A stretch of DNA of 64,000 bases from JBBQYD01 sp942493075. Its GTDB lineage: Bacteria > Verrucomicrobiota > Verrucomicrobiia > Limisphaerales > UBA8199. Location: NCBI GenBank assembly GCA_942493075.1, contig OW818681.1:1240001-1304000 (forward strand), given 5' to 3'. Position 1 is the stretch's first letter. Each line of letters starts with the position of its first letter. Made by a program: the position numbers and the translations under genes. Below are positions 25,101-31,150 of the stretch, piece after piece. The notes beneath the pieces are model-generated. The model saw only the letters and a program-made list of their open reading frames with translations, had not been told where the DNA came from and searched no databases.

Positions 25101-26600
25101 CGTTGCTTCTGAGGCCTGTTCCGAGAAGAGCGTTAAAAGGCAGCTTTTCTCAACCGGCTTGATGAACTCGACAACCAGCAGTTGCGCCCCGGCTTCTGTT
25201 TTTACGTGCCAATCTCGAATCTGTTCTCCCTCAATGCGCGTGAGTGCCTGGTTGGCGGGCAGTTCGATTGTTAGCCTCGGGATCGGCGCTTGCAGGATGC
25301 TATAACGAAGCGCGGTCATGTACTTAATAACGTTTGGTGTCACCGTCGCACTTGCTGTTGTGTCCACGGTTACCAGCGATTTGCGCGCGACCTCCGCACC
25401 CTTGCTCTGCCAACGCAACGCCAGAACTCGGTCCGCACCGAGAAAACCTTGCAAGCGGTCCACGTTGGTGCTCACGCTGCTGACTTGCGTTCCACTGAGC
25501 AGTTGCATCTCCACACCCGGCAAAGCCGCTTCCACGGATACTGACGCGATGGCAGCCGCGGGACCTGTGAGTCGGATTTCGTTCCATGGCTCGTTGCGGG
25601 TGATCCTGGCAACTAGCTCCAACTTAATGTCATGCAAACCGGGTGTGGCACAGAAAAGCCTGGCCTGATTGCCGCTGCTGACGATGCGGAGCCCTTTGGG
25701 CAGGGCCGGTCCAACAATCGCAACATCGCCTTCGAACAACGGCGCTTGAATCTCGTTCGTGGTCATGGACTCTACAGCGAAGCTCACTTGGAATCTTGCT
25801 TCGCGGTCCGTGAGCCGGCCGTTGTATGAAATGTCCCGGAAAAGAAGATTTGTGTTCCCGGATGGAAAAGCCCCGGTTTCCTTGCTCACAAGCTTCGGAG
25901 CGCCAGTGCCCCGGGAGAGAATCTGCAAACCGTTGATCACCGCTATCCCGTTCGGACCCGGTGCGGCTTCAATAATCAAGGAATCAGAGGTCACGGGCAC
26001 ATCGCGCAACAGCACATACTGCGCGCGTTCTTGCCAGCCGCTGCCGGTTCTCCATCCCGTGCCGCCTGAGCCAGTCAGAGGACCGAAGGAGTTCGTCCCA
26101 GACCTCATCGTGAAAATCGTATTCTGCTCACCGCTGACATCCGGATCGGCATGGCCGTACAGGTAGAAATGATAGCTGCCGGGGGTGAGCCCCCGGATTA
26201 AGATCGTGATGTTGCTTCCGCTGTCGTTGAACATGTAGGTGTCAAACATTGGATCACCGCTCGCGTTCCCCCATACACCCGGGGCGTTGCTAACCGATAG
26301 CGAAATGGCGGATTCCGTTCCGTCGGCCAGTTTGAGCTTGTCGAGTTTGCCATTCGCAACGAGTGGCATGCCCGGGGTGAATCGTGGTTCGTAATGTCGA
26401 TAGGCGTTCCAGTAATCGTTCGTGCCAATGCCGGTTGCAGCCATCCCAGTCTTGGAGGCAGCACCGGCACCAAAATCCACATTCAAGAGCAGTTGGGCAG
26501 GGGATGAACCGGCCAGACAACAGAAGAGAAACGTCCAAACAAGGAGATAACAGGGCCTGAACGCCGGGGTTGTTTTCATAATTAAGATCATAATAATCAA
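19110..26600 (-). CDS. Giant multidomain envelope protein (2,496 aa) with internal duplication and embedded pseudopilin-like segment
   Basis: Numbering starts from a TTG at 26600; ATGs at 26591 and 26579 are in frame, and the last (MKTTPAFRP) gives the best signal peptide (to SSPAQ, ~36). Residues ~37-230 form a malectin-like exported domain (LLNVDFGAG, YHFYLYGHADPD). Residues ~250-1050 are beta-rich repeats. Membrane helices follow at ~1069-1086 and ~1097-1114. The second belongs to a pseudopilin-like segment, ~1095-1215 (FGIVAILAAMLLPALSKAKS, NNLKQIGLAARTW, ADGSVQIL). After P..RIDIPRAGQAFSF (~1288) come three helices (~1332-1402). A signal-like run at ~1433-1450 precedes a second copy of the beta-rich repeats (~1500-2270), a helical stretch, and a closing P.RVNLPTRGMHYTFS plus final helix at ~2470-2489. 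Most likely an inner-membrane protein with large periplasmic parts; function unknown. Confidence 0.85.
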   Translation of the reverse strand: MIIMILIMKTTPAFRPCYLLVWTFLFCCLAGSSPAQLLLNVDFGAGAASKTGMAATGIGTNDYWNAYRHYEPRFTPGMPLVANGKLDKLKLADGTESAISLSVSNAPGVWGNASGDPMFDTYMFNDSGSNITILIRGLTPGSYHFYLYGHADPDVSGEQNTIFTMRSGTNSFGPLTGSGGTGWRTGSGWQERAQYVLLRDVPVTSDSLIIEAAPGPNGIAVINGLQILSRGTGAPKLVSKETGAFPSGNTNLLFRDISYNGRLTDREARFQVSFAVESMTTNEIQAPLFEGDVAIVGPALPKGLRIVSSGNQARLFCATPGLHDIKLELVARITRNEPWNEIRLTGPAAAIASVSVEAALPGVEMQLLSGTQVSSVSTNVDRLQGFLGADRVLALRWQSKGAEVARKSLVTVDTTASATVTPNVIKYMTALRYSILQAPIPRLTIELPANQALTRIEGEQIRDWHVKTEAGAQLLVVEFIKPVEKSCLLTLFSEQASEATPMNALLLVPKPLDVERESGSFTVLADDTTIEIGATPGLRQVNAPAGALAAYRYNARPISVTASIQRVEPVVRITDRVNARLEETRLLVTHAMQLNVDKAGIYALKLTPQPGFNVTEVSGEGMDDWKATADELRISFAARVMGERKIKVQLEKATKEIPEEIALRPLLVAGATNVTTRLGAASAPGIRLKTGSFSQMREVPVTTLSDRTDELLAFVSEQPDWTLTLSVERLAARVVAEVFNLVTIGDGLVGGSATIRYGIINQGMQQFRIAVPAHWRNLEFTGANIRRKEQHTNEWLITLQDKAWGGYTLVITYDYQFDPQGASLDLSGAHTLGVERETGSLGLMTAASLKLTPGAPAEPLRRVDEAELSASDRALCTRPLLLAYKYTGTNYQHSAQVTRFEEVPVLEAVADRTELTTVLTEEGQLLTQSSFMVKNNEKQFQRFKLPQGAAFWSSFVNGQPAKPERDGEWYLVPLPREANRDQAFAVDIVYAQKLDVSRSLFPNPVELTAPLTDIPNTYAEWQMFVPASHRLSGFKGNMTVASGTTYGLHDAWQQFLGFYGNVIEHHLGQIIACFVIGLFVMLIAVAIRRGVKGAVTVLTLFGIVAILAAMLLPALSKAKSRAQRINAANNLKQIGLAARTWSLDNGNVLPPNFETMKTELSTDKVTIDPKTGQRFVYVGDGKSVDTPEAILAYSPSDVDGRAVLFADGSVQILNQEKFDQAMQRDASLPRVTTTIQTSSVLRRSETTLDRLEVAPAAPAATVGEQVAEGTVALGAASLAKPTVSGVRPIRIDIPRAGQAFSFTKVLNAGSEPLKIQASMMRLKSYRSLQMAKQVAGFLLGLGLVVFFKMSESQRKSFWMAVGISLIIWSVISLLIMWRWLHVFLILAIPAGLGLLIAWGLYGLWKRRQAHRASKSQPPTPDSVEGAGTAGTSAALILLSTVLLSGQSLNAQSASTSALPNTVAIQAASYSGSIGDKVARMDVVVRLSTTSTNLVIPLFGEDAAVESFRTESSARIIRDTRGVGVLMPSKGEATLHLKLVVKLGGDISRRQLSFAIPPALASEVSLTIAEADADVEFPSAVAFERTTDSQQTVVRGVVGASGKFEMNWTPRVKRAAEIAATVFTHNTALVTVGGGVVNTRAIFDYQISQGELKQLRIQLPPDQRVLRVEGESLRLWEVNDDVLVVDLLRGVSPAYRLKVETEKVLEKLPATVSLAIPHARDVKRETGVIAYRGSEELSLTVQQVQDLQRIDVDEFKRSLPELNEPVASAFRFLKPEWELVLRAEAVQPQVEALVTQQVRIGAESQRLISQIDYSIKRAGLFGLRLLLPAAYRVESVTGTNLSQWIERDVNGERILELSLKERASGNYRLGLVLVKNYKEPDRGVTIPAVHPLGTEKLSGFITVTTEPGFALKTSSLDGLTEVPYSAATLPANPEVTSTPQVSALGYKFMTSAPGLLPPWSLVVAVETVDPWVRAEILNVVTLTESLVSGRSLIKYEVVNAPLKEFRVRVPSHFRNVEITGAQIRRRDETNGEWRVELQGKVRGDYFLTVTWEIPKSSDTNQLILNGIQALGVERETGYLTLIARPPLQVSEKSVTELLSRVDVRELPEWAGKPDAATALTYRYLRPGYQLNVEARRFAEAEVLQALIDNARMTTVVADDGQMITEVSLSVRNNGRQHLELDLPSGNKIWSAFVGGDPVRPSKKDGRYLLPLTREVASDAPITIEVTFVGTHRFPRHSGKVSLVSPTFDVPMKNARWDVYLPPDYDYGDFTGSMARTSEAAAPMVQVYSISEYNQQQRAAKDSQVQEVQLGLSAARESLNEGDLRIAVNNLSRAKAKGFQVEAGSSRELQQVAQEVRKAQSSNLITAQNNYFYSNAGRLNGQAGEPAAGTPIQQIAAGYFQNNVDMDVAGLQWDKLEKAQQVSVAKVSPLRVNLPTRGMHYTFSQVLQTETGKPMTIGMSAENTKAPSWFNRISLSLLGFAMLWGAVTLLNSRQSRHA

Positions 26601-26762
26601 GGAGCTGAGTCAAGGCGCCAATAAAGCGGCTGCTTTTTAATGGCTCCCGAGACTTTTGCTGCACTTTGCTATTAGACAGGGTCCAAATGCTTTTGCTCCC
26701 GCAGTTTGTGAAAAAAATCGTAGGCCACTTGTGCGATGCAGTTCAATGGCCTGGAGCGGGTA

Positions 26763-26792
26763 TTGACAGAGTGTGGGCTTTGTGATACAAAG
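26763..26792 (+). promoter_or_regulatory. Promoter with palindromic operator; leaderless start
   Basis: TTGACA (26763-26768), 17 bases, then an extended -10, TGATACAAA (TG at 26783-26784, TACAAA 26786-26791). The palindrome CTTTGT-GAT-ACAAAG (26778-26792) covers the -10. Transcription would begin about seven bases past the -10, at 26798, which is the A of the ATG, so the mRNA would be leaderless. The same 15-mer recurs upstream of ispH. The HTH protein of this operon is the natural candidate to bind it (inference). Confidence 0.6.
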
Positions 26793-26797
26793 TGGCC

Positions 26798-27421
26798 ATG
26801 GACCCAAACTGGGCTGCTGATCATCTGCAAGTCATCCGCACTCTCATGGAGCGCTCGGCTGTCTATCGCCGTGCCATGGCTCCGCTGATGACCTTCACCG
26901 GCGTCGTCGGCTTGGCGGCAGGTGTCGCCGGCCTGCTCATTGATGTATCGGACGCACGTATCTTCGTGGTCTTTTGGTCCCTGGTTGCCCTCATCGCGCT
27001 GGGAGGTTCATTGGTGCTGGTGCGTCGGCAGGCCCTAAAGGATCAGGAGCCTTTCTGGTCACCGCCCACTCGGCGGGTGGCACAAGCCATGGTTCCTCCA
27101 TTGTTGGTGGGGGCTTGTCTCGGAGGCCTCAGCCTGGGAACCGAGCGTACAGTTCTGCCCGCCGGTTATCTTCCCATCCTTTGGATGTGCCTATACGGTT
27201 GCGCACTTTGCGGTGCTGGTTTTTTCATGGTTCGCGGGGTGAAATTGCTCGGCTGGATATTCCTTGTTCTCGGGTTGGCTTTCGGCGGGGCCAGTTTTAC
27301 CTGGCCGGAAATTCTGACCGTGAGCACCGGCAATATACTGATGATGGGTGGTTTTGGCGGGCTCCATTTGGCCTATGGCGTTTACCTGTTCTTCACCGAG
27401 CAGCGTGGGAATGAGCTGTGA
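26798..27421 (+). CDS. Multi-helix membrane protein partnered with a winged-helix regulator
   Basis: 207-residue inner-membrane protein with about six hydrophobic helices (e.g. MAPLMTFTGVVGLAAGVAGLL, IFVVFWSLVALIALGGSLVLV, LLGWIFLVLGLAFGGASFTW). The N-terminal ~25 residues are soluble (DPNWAADHLQVIRTLMERSA). The ATG at 26798 is preferred over the GTG at 26792, which lies inside the operator. The regulator gene begins inside its stop codon (GTG at 27418 over TGA at 27419), so the pair is translationally coupled. Such membrane-protein/HTH pairs occur in other phyla, where the membrane partner may sense a signal; I do not know the ligand. Confidence 0.7.
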   Translation: MDPNWAADHLQVIRTLMERSAVYRRAMAPLMTFTGVVGLAAGVAGLLIDVSDARIFVVFWSLVALIALGGSLVLVRRQALKDQEPFWSPPTRRVAQAMVPPLLVGACLGGLSLGTERTVLPAGYLPILWMCLYGCALCGAGFFMVRGVKLLGWIFLVLGLAFGGASFTWPEILTVSTGNILMMGGFGGLHLAYGVYLFFTEQRGNEL

Positions 27422-27729
27422 ATCCGGAACCCTTTCTTCAGCTAGATCGTGTGATCCACGAGAAGGGCCGCCTGGCAATCATGTCGATGCTGGCAGCCAC
27501 TCCCGAGCTATCCTTCACGGAACTGCGCGACAGCTTAAACATGACGGATGGGAATCTCACCACGCATATCCGCACCCTGCAGGAAGCGGGATATGTGTCT
27601 ATTACCAAATCGTTCCAGAACAACCGGCCCTTGACGACCTGTTCGCTAACGCCAGCCGGCAAATCGAACTTCGCAGCTTACATTGACTTACTGGAACGGA
27701 TAGTGCGGCAAGCAAAGCCGGAAAAATAA
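27418..27729 (+). CDS. Winged-helix transcriptional regulator (HTH_34-type, MarR/PadR-like)
   Basis: 103-residue single-domain DNA-binding protein. It starts with the GTG at 27418, overlapping the previous stop by two bases. The winged helix is complete: helix 1 LQLDRVIHEKGRLAIMSML, helix 2 LSFTELRDSLNMTDG, recognition helix NLTTHIRTLQEAGYV, and wing SITKSFQNNRPLTTCSLTPAG. The closing helix (LLERIVRQAKPEK) suggests dimerisation. The L..L.M....L..H...L...G pattern matches PF13601-type regulators. It probably represses its own operon through CTTTGTGATACAAAG at 26778-26792 and may also control ispH, whose leader carries the same palindrome. Confidence 0.85.
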   Translation: MNPEPFLQLDRVIHEKGRLAIMSMLAATPELSFTELRDSLNMTDGNLTTHIRTLQEAGYVSITKSFQNNRPLTTCSLTPAGKSNFAAYIDLLERIVRQAKPEK

Positions 27730-27773
27730 TCATGACTGGAATTGAACAAAAAAGGGTTCTGCTTGATCTGAAG

Positions 27774-27788
27774 CTTTGTGATACAAAG
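27774..27788 (+). promoter_or_regulatory. Second copy of the CTTTGTGATACAAAG operator, upstream of ispH
   Basis: The sequence is identical over 16 bases (with the preceding G) to 26777-26792. It again overlaps an extended -10 (TGATACAAA), but no good -35 is visible at 17 bases. Transcription would start near 27794, leaving a leader of about 44 bases before the ispH ATG at 27838. Confidence 0.55.
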
Positions 27789-27837
27789 CATACGGCCAGC
27801 GCACCTGTTAATCCCTTTTGCACTTGAACCTGATCCT

Positions 27838-28767
27838 ATGAAAATCCTTCGAGCTCTTCATCTTGGAATGTGCTTCGGCGTCCGCGATGCCATTGCCATG
27901 GCTTACAACCATGCGGAGCGCCAGCCCCTGACTGTTCTTGGGGACCTCGTCCACAACGAAACCGTGCTCGCCCAGTTGCGAGCTCAGGGAATCCAGATCG
28001 CGCAGAATCCCTCCGAGGTTCGCACCTCGGAGACGATGATCACTGCGCACGGGGCTTCTGAAAAGCGCATTGCCGAGGCGCGTGCGCAGGGACTCCAGGT
28101 CTTTGAAGCCACGTGCCCTCTAGTAAGGGTGGCTCACAATGCCGTTGCCCGTCTTGTTAGCCAGGGTTATCACCCGGTGATAATAGGCAAGGCAGGTCAT
28201 GTGGAGGTGCGTGGCATGACGGAAGACCTGCAGGCCTATGACGTGGTGCTCGACGAGGAGGATATCCACCGCTTGTCGGAGCGCCAGCGGTTCGGGGTTA
28301 TTGCGCAGACAACACAGCCTATCCAGCGGGTGCGGGCGCTGGTGGAGTTGCTTCAGTTCAGGTTTCCGGAAGCCGAGGTGCGTTTTGTGGATACAGTGTG
28401 CCAGCCCACAAAGCTGCGTCAGCGCTCGGCCGTGGAACTGGCAAAGCAAGTGGATGTGGTCGTAGTGATTGGAGGCGCGCACAGCAACAATACGCGTGAG
28501 CTGGTTGCCACTTGCTCCGCTCATTGTTCGCGTGTTCACCACGTGCAAACGGAGGCAGACCTTCGGCCGGAGTGGTTCCCCGACTGCGTCTCAGTGGGCA
28601 TCACGGCCGGCACCTCTACTCCTGACAGTGTGGTGGATGCGGTAGAGAACACGCTCCGGTTGATGTCCGCCGAGGTTTTCCGTGGAGCCAGCCTTTCCGC
28701 GCCGGAGGCACAACCGGGCGAGGCCGCGCTTGCTTTGCGGGTCTCGGCCAGCCAACAAGCAGCATAA
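27838..28767 (+). CDS. ispH: 4-hydroxy-3-methylbut-2-enyl diphosphate reductase (LytB)
   Basis: 309-residue [4Fe-4S] enzyme catalysing the last step of the MEP isoprenoid pathway, HMBPP to IPP and DMAPP. The three cluster cysteines are C12 (GMCFGVRDAI), C93 (EATCPLV) and C188 (DTVCQPT). The substrate His/Glu motif is GKAGHVEVRGM (residues ~118-127), and the SNN motif is GGAHSNNTREL. The ATG at 27838 is chosen because homology begins there; the frame extends upstream through the operator palindrome, which cannot be coding. The operator suggests control by the regulator encoded just upstream. Confidence 0.95.
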   Translation: MKILRALHLGMCFGVRDAIAMAYNHAERQPLTVLGDLVHNETVLAQLRAQGIQIAQNPSEVRTSETMITAHGASEKRIAEARAQGLQVFEATCPLVRVAHNAVARLVSQGYHPVIIGKAGHVEVRGMTEDLQAYDVVLDEEDIHRLSERQRFGVIAQTTQPIQRVRALVELLQFRFPEAEVRFVDTVCQPTKLRQRSAVELAKQVDVVVVIGGAHSNNTRELVATCSAHCSRVHHVQTEADLRPEWFPDCVSVGITAGTSTPDSVVDAVENTLRLMSAEVFRGASLSAPEAQPGEAALALRVSASQQAA

Positions 28768-28782
28768 GCGATAAAAATCGTT

Positions 28783-29481
28783 ATGAAAGAACCAGCCAGA
28801 CTCCTCGTTGTCGCCGCCTATGCTGCCGGAATGGCCTGGGTGGAATCCGCGGTCGTGTTTTATCTGCGCACCATGATTGATCGCATTGACCCTTACCAGC
28901 CTCATCCGTTGCCAGAGATTGGTGGATTTGGGCCGGCAGAATTGGTGCGGGAAGCCGCTACTCTGATGATGCTGCTGACGGTCGGGATACTGGCGGGACG
29001 AAATCTTAGGGCACGTCTCGGCTATGCCGTCTTCGCCTTCGGGGTATGGGATATTCTCTATTACGTTTTCCTCTATGTGATGTGTGGCTGGCCGCAAAGT
29101 GTGCTGGATTGGGATTTGCTCTTTCTGATTCCGCTGCCATGGTGGGGGCCGGTTCTGGCTCCAGTCATGATCGCATCTTTAATGATTGCGTGGGGAGTGC
29201 TAGTGACACAATTTGAGGAGAGTTCCCCGTGTCCACGGCTCCCGTGGCGAAGTACACTAACGAGCTTTTTGGGAATGGCAGTGGCCCTCTACGTTTTTAT
29301 GGCGGATTCGATCAAGGTAGCTGATCAGGGAGTCGAGACGCTTCGTGAAGTCCTGCCGACGCAGTTCCAATGGCCGCTGTTTCTAATAGCGGTCTGTCTC
29401 ATGGCCGCTCCCGTGGCCAGCCGGATTTCTCGCCTTAAAGCGAGTGCCGAGCCGGAGATGGAGGGGAAGGCAGTTGCATGA
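28783..29481 (+). CDS. Multi-helix membrane protein, function unknown
   Basis: 232 residues with about six membrane helices (e.g. LLVVAAYAAGMAWVESAVVF, LMMLLTVGILAG, YAVFAFGVWDILYYVFLYVM, GPVLAPVMIASLMIAWGVLV). Polar landmarks in the helices are E21 (WVESAVVFYLR) and the WDILYYVFLYV segment. No family was recognised. It starts 15 bp after ispH, and its stop overlaps the ATG of a 36-codon ORF, so it is probably expressed with the genes downstream. Confidence 0.65.
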   Translation: MKEPARLLVVAAYAAGMAWVESAVVFYLRTMIDRIDPYQPHPLPEIGGFGPAELVREAATLMMLLTVGILAGRNLRARLGYAVFAFGVWDILYYVFLYVMCGWPQSVLDWDLLFLIPLPWWGPVLAPVMIASLMIAWGVLVTQFEESSPCPRLPWRSTLTSFLGMAVALYVFMADSIKVADQGVETLREVLPTQFQWPLFLIAVCLMAAPVASRISRLKASAEPEMEGKAVA

Positions 29482-29588
29482 GAGACGCGGTTGCAGGTGC
29501 CGGCGTGCTGGGCTTTTTCGCCTGGAGCGTTCGCAGGCCCTCCCGGGAGCAACGAGACGCACTAAAGCCAGGAACAGTCCAGACTTGA
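29478..29588 (+). CDS. Possible 36-aa small membrane protein
   Basis: A short ORF beginning with the ATG that overlaps the preceding stop (ATGA, 29478-29481). It encodes MRDAVAGAGVLGFFAWSVRR followed by a charged tail and ends 3 bp before the next ATG. The arrangement (4-bp overlap upstream, 3-bp gap downstream, hydrophobic N-terminus then basic tail) fits a small membrane peptide. There is no homology argument, so it may be spurious. Confidence 0.35.
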   Translation: MRDAVAGAGVLGFFAWSVRRPSREQRDALKPGTVQT

Positions 29589-29591
29589 TTC

Positions 29592-30302
29592 ATGCAAGCA
29601 TGTCAAACAGACCGTTTTTCGGCGCTGTTGAGCGGTGAGCCCGGGGTCTTAGGCAGTTGGGTTGCCACGCGGCAGAGATCAGCCATGTGGATGTGCCTTG
29701 CGGTCATTATCCTGGGAGCGGGATTATATGGCGCTGCGATGGGTTGGTGGCGTTCGCCCTTGCAGGGATTATATGTGGCGATCAAGTTCCCCGTGATCAT
29801 CCTCCTGGTGGCAGGTGGCAACGCAGTATTGAACGCCATGATTGCGCCGCTGTTAGGTGTGCCCCTGAGTTTAAGACAATCGCTCATGGCAGTGCTCATG
29901 AGTTTCGCTATCGCCTCAGCAATCCTGGGCAGTTTCAGCCCTCTAACTGCCTACCTGGTTTGGAACGCTCCACCCCTGGACGCTGAGATTCCCCGGACCA
30001 GCGGACCGTATGCGGCGATCATGTTGACCCATGTCATCCTGATTGCATTCGCAGGAATTGTCGCCAACGTCCATTTGCTCAAACTGCTTTGGAATATCGC
30101 CGGCTCGCGTGCGGCAGCGTGGCGCGTTTTGATCGCATGGCTCGCGGGTAATCTTTTCCTTGGAAGCCAGCTTTGCTGGATATCGCGGCCCTTCATCGGC
30201 GCGCCGGGGCTGCCAGTGCAATTTCTGCGGAACGAAGCTTTTCGTGGCTCCTTTTACGAGGCCGTTCTGGCTGCCTTTCTTCGAATCACTGGAATGAACT
30301 AA
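29592..30302 (+). CDS. Yip1-like polytopic membrane protein
   Basis: 236 residues. A soluble N-terminal ~30 residues (FSALLSGEPGVLGSWVATRQ) is followed by about five helices: LAVIILGAGLYGAAMGWWRS, FPVIILLVAGGNAVLNAMIA, SLMAVLMSFAIASAILGSFS, AAIMLTHVILIAFAGIVANV and WRVLIAWLAGNLFLGSQLCW. The LYGAAMG and K.P.I motifs are shared with the next gene (IIYGAVMG, KLSLGLL), so the two look like diverged tandem paralogues. The general layout is Yip1/YIF1-like. No substrate or partner is known. Confidence 0.6.
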   Translation: MQACQTDRFSALLSGEPGVLGSWVATRQRSAMWMCLAVIILGAGLYGAAMGWWRSPLQGLYVAIKFPVIILLVAGGNAVLNAMIAPLLGVPLSLRQSLMAVLMSFAIASAILGSFSPLTAYLVWNAPPLDAEIPRTSGPYAAIMLTHVILIAFAGIVANVHLLKLLWNIAGSRAAAWRVLIAWLAGNLFLGSQLCWISRPFIGAPGLPVQFLRNEAFRGSFYEAVLAAFLRITGMN

Positions 30303-30312
30303 TCACACGTTT

Positions 30313-31086
30313 ATGAATACTGAGAATCAAACCCCACCATCAATTCCCCCTGCCATCCCGATTGCCGGTCAGGGCCGCCCAGCCTTGGAGAGCCCGGATG
30401 AACAAATGCCGATAACATCCGTGACCACCGCAGTTGAGGCAATTCTTCGCCAACCCAGGCGAATGCTTCGCCAGCTCAGTGAACCAGGCGGAGGCAGGGT
30501 TATTCTTTTCATGCTCGGCATCGTGGTTGCGGCCAGCATCATCTACGGCGCAGTCATGGGGAGTTTTTCAATGGGCACTCAATTATGGGCTGCGCCGCTG
30601 AAACTTTCTCTTGGGTTGCTTGTCTCGGCATTGATCTGCCTGCCCAGCCTCTACATCTTTTCCTGCCTCTCGGGAAGCAGAGCGCGCCCAATAGAGGTTG
30701 TGGGAATGCTGGCGGGGTTGTTAACCCTTTCAACCCTGCTGTTGATTGGGTTTGCGCCGGTGGCCTGGCTCTTTTCACAGTCCTCCAACTCGCTCGGGTG
30801 GATGGGCACCTTGCACCTGCTGTTTTGGTTCGTCTCGCTGGGGTTCGGTATTCGGTTTTTGCACCACGGTTTTACCCATGCGCAAGCGCGATCAAAAGCC
30901 GGCTTATACACTTGGGCAATCATCTTCCTGCTAGTCAGTCTTCAAATGAGCACCGCGCTTCGCCCGTTGGTCGGCACCGCCAGGACACTGTTGCCGGAAG
31001 AAAAGCGGTTCTTCCTCGTGCATTGGATTGATTGTTTGGAGGAGCGTCACGACCGGCCTGAGGCGGCTACGGACAACTATCGATGA
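30313..31086 (+). CDS. Yip1-like polytopic membrane protein, paralogue of the preceding gene
   Basis: 257 residues. A proline-rich cytoplasmic leader (TPPSIPPAIPIAGQGRPALE, ~1-45) precedes about five membrane helices. The first holds VVAASIIYGAVMGSFSMGTQ, closely resembling the LYGAAMG helix of the upstream gene, followed by APLKLSLGLLVSALICLPSLY in place of the upstream KFPVIILLVAGGN. The last 40 residues are soluble (RTLLPEEKRFFLVHWIDCLE). It sits 10 bp after the upstream paralogue, consistent with one operon. Function unknown. Confidence 0.6.
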   Translation: MNTENQTPPSIPPAIPIAGQGRPALESPDEQMPITSVTTAVEAILRQPRRMLRQLSEPGGGRVILFMLGIVVAASIIYGAVMGSFSMGTQLWAAPLKLSLGLLVSALICLPSLYIFSCLSGSRARPIEVVGMLAGLLTLSTLLLIGFAPVAWLFSQSSNSLGWMGTLHLLFWFVSLGFGIRFLHHGFTHAQARSKAGLYTWAIIFLLVSLQMSTALRPLVGTARTLLPEEKRFFLVHWIDCLEERHDRPEAATDNYR

Positions 31087-31150
31087 TTGACATTTGCAGT
31101 AGATCGCTATACGGCTTGTCGATGCGTTTAAACTCGATAGTCTGTCAGGC

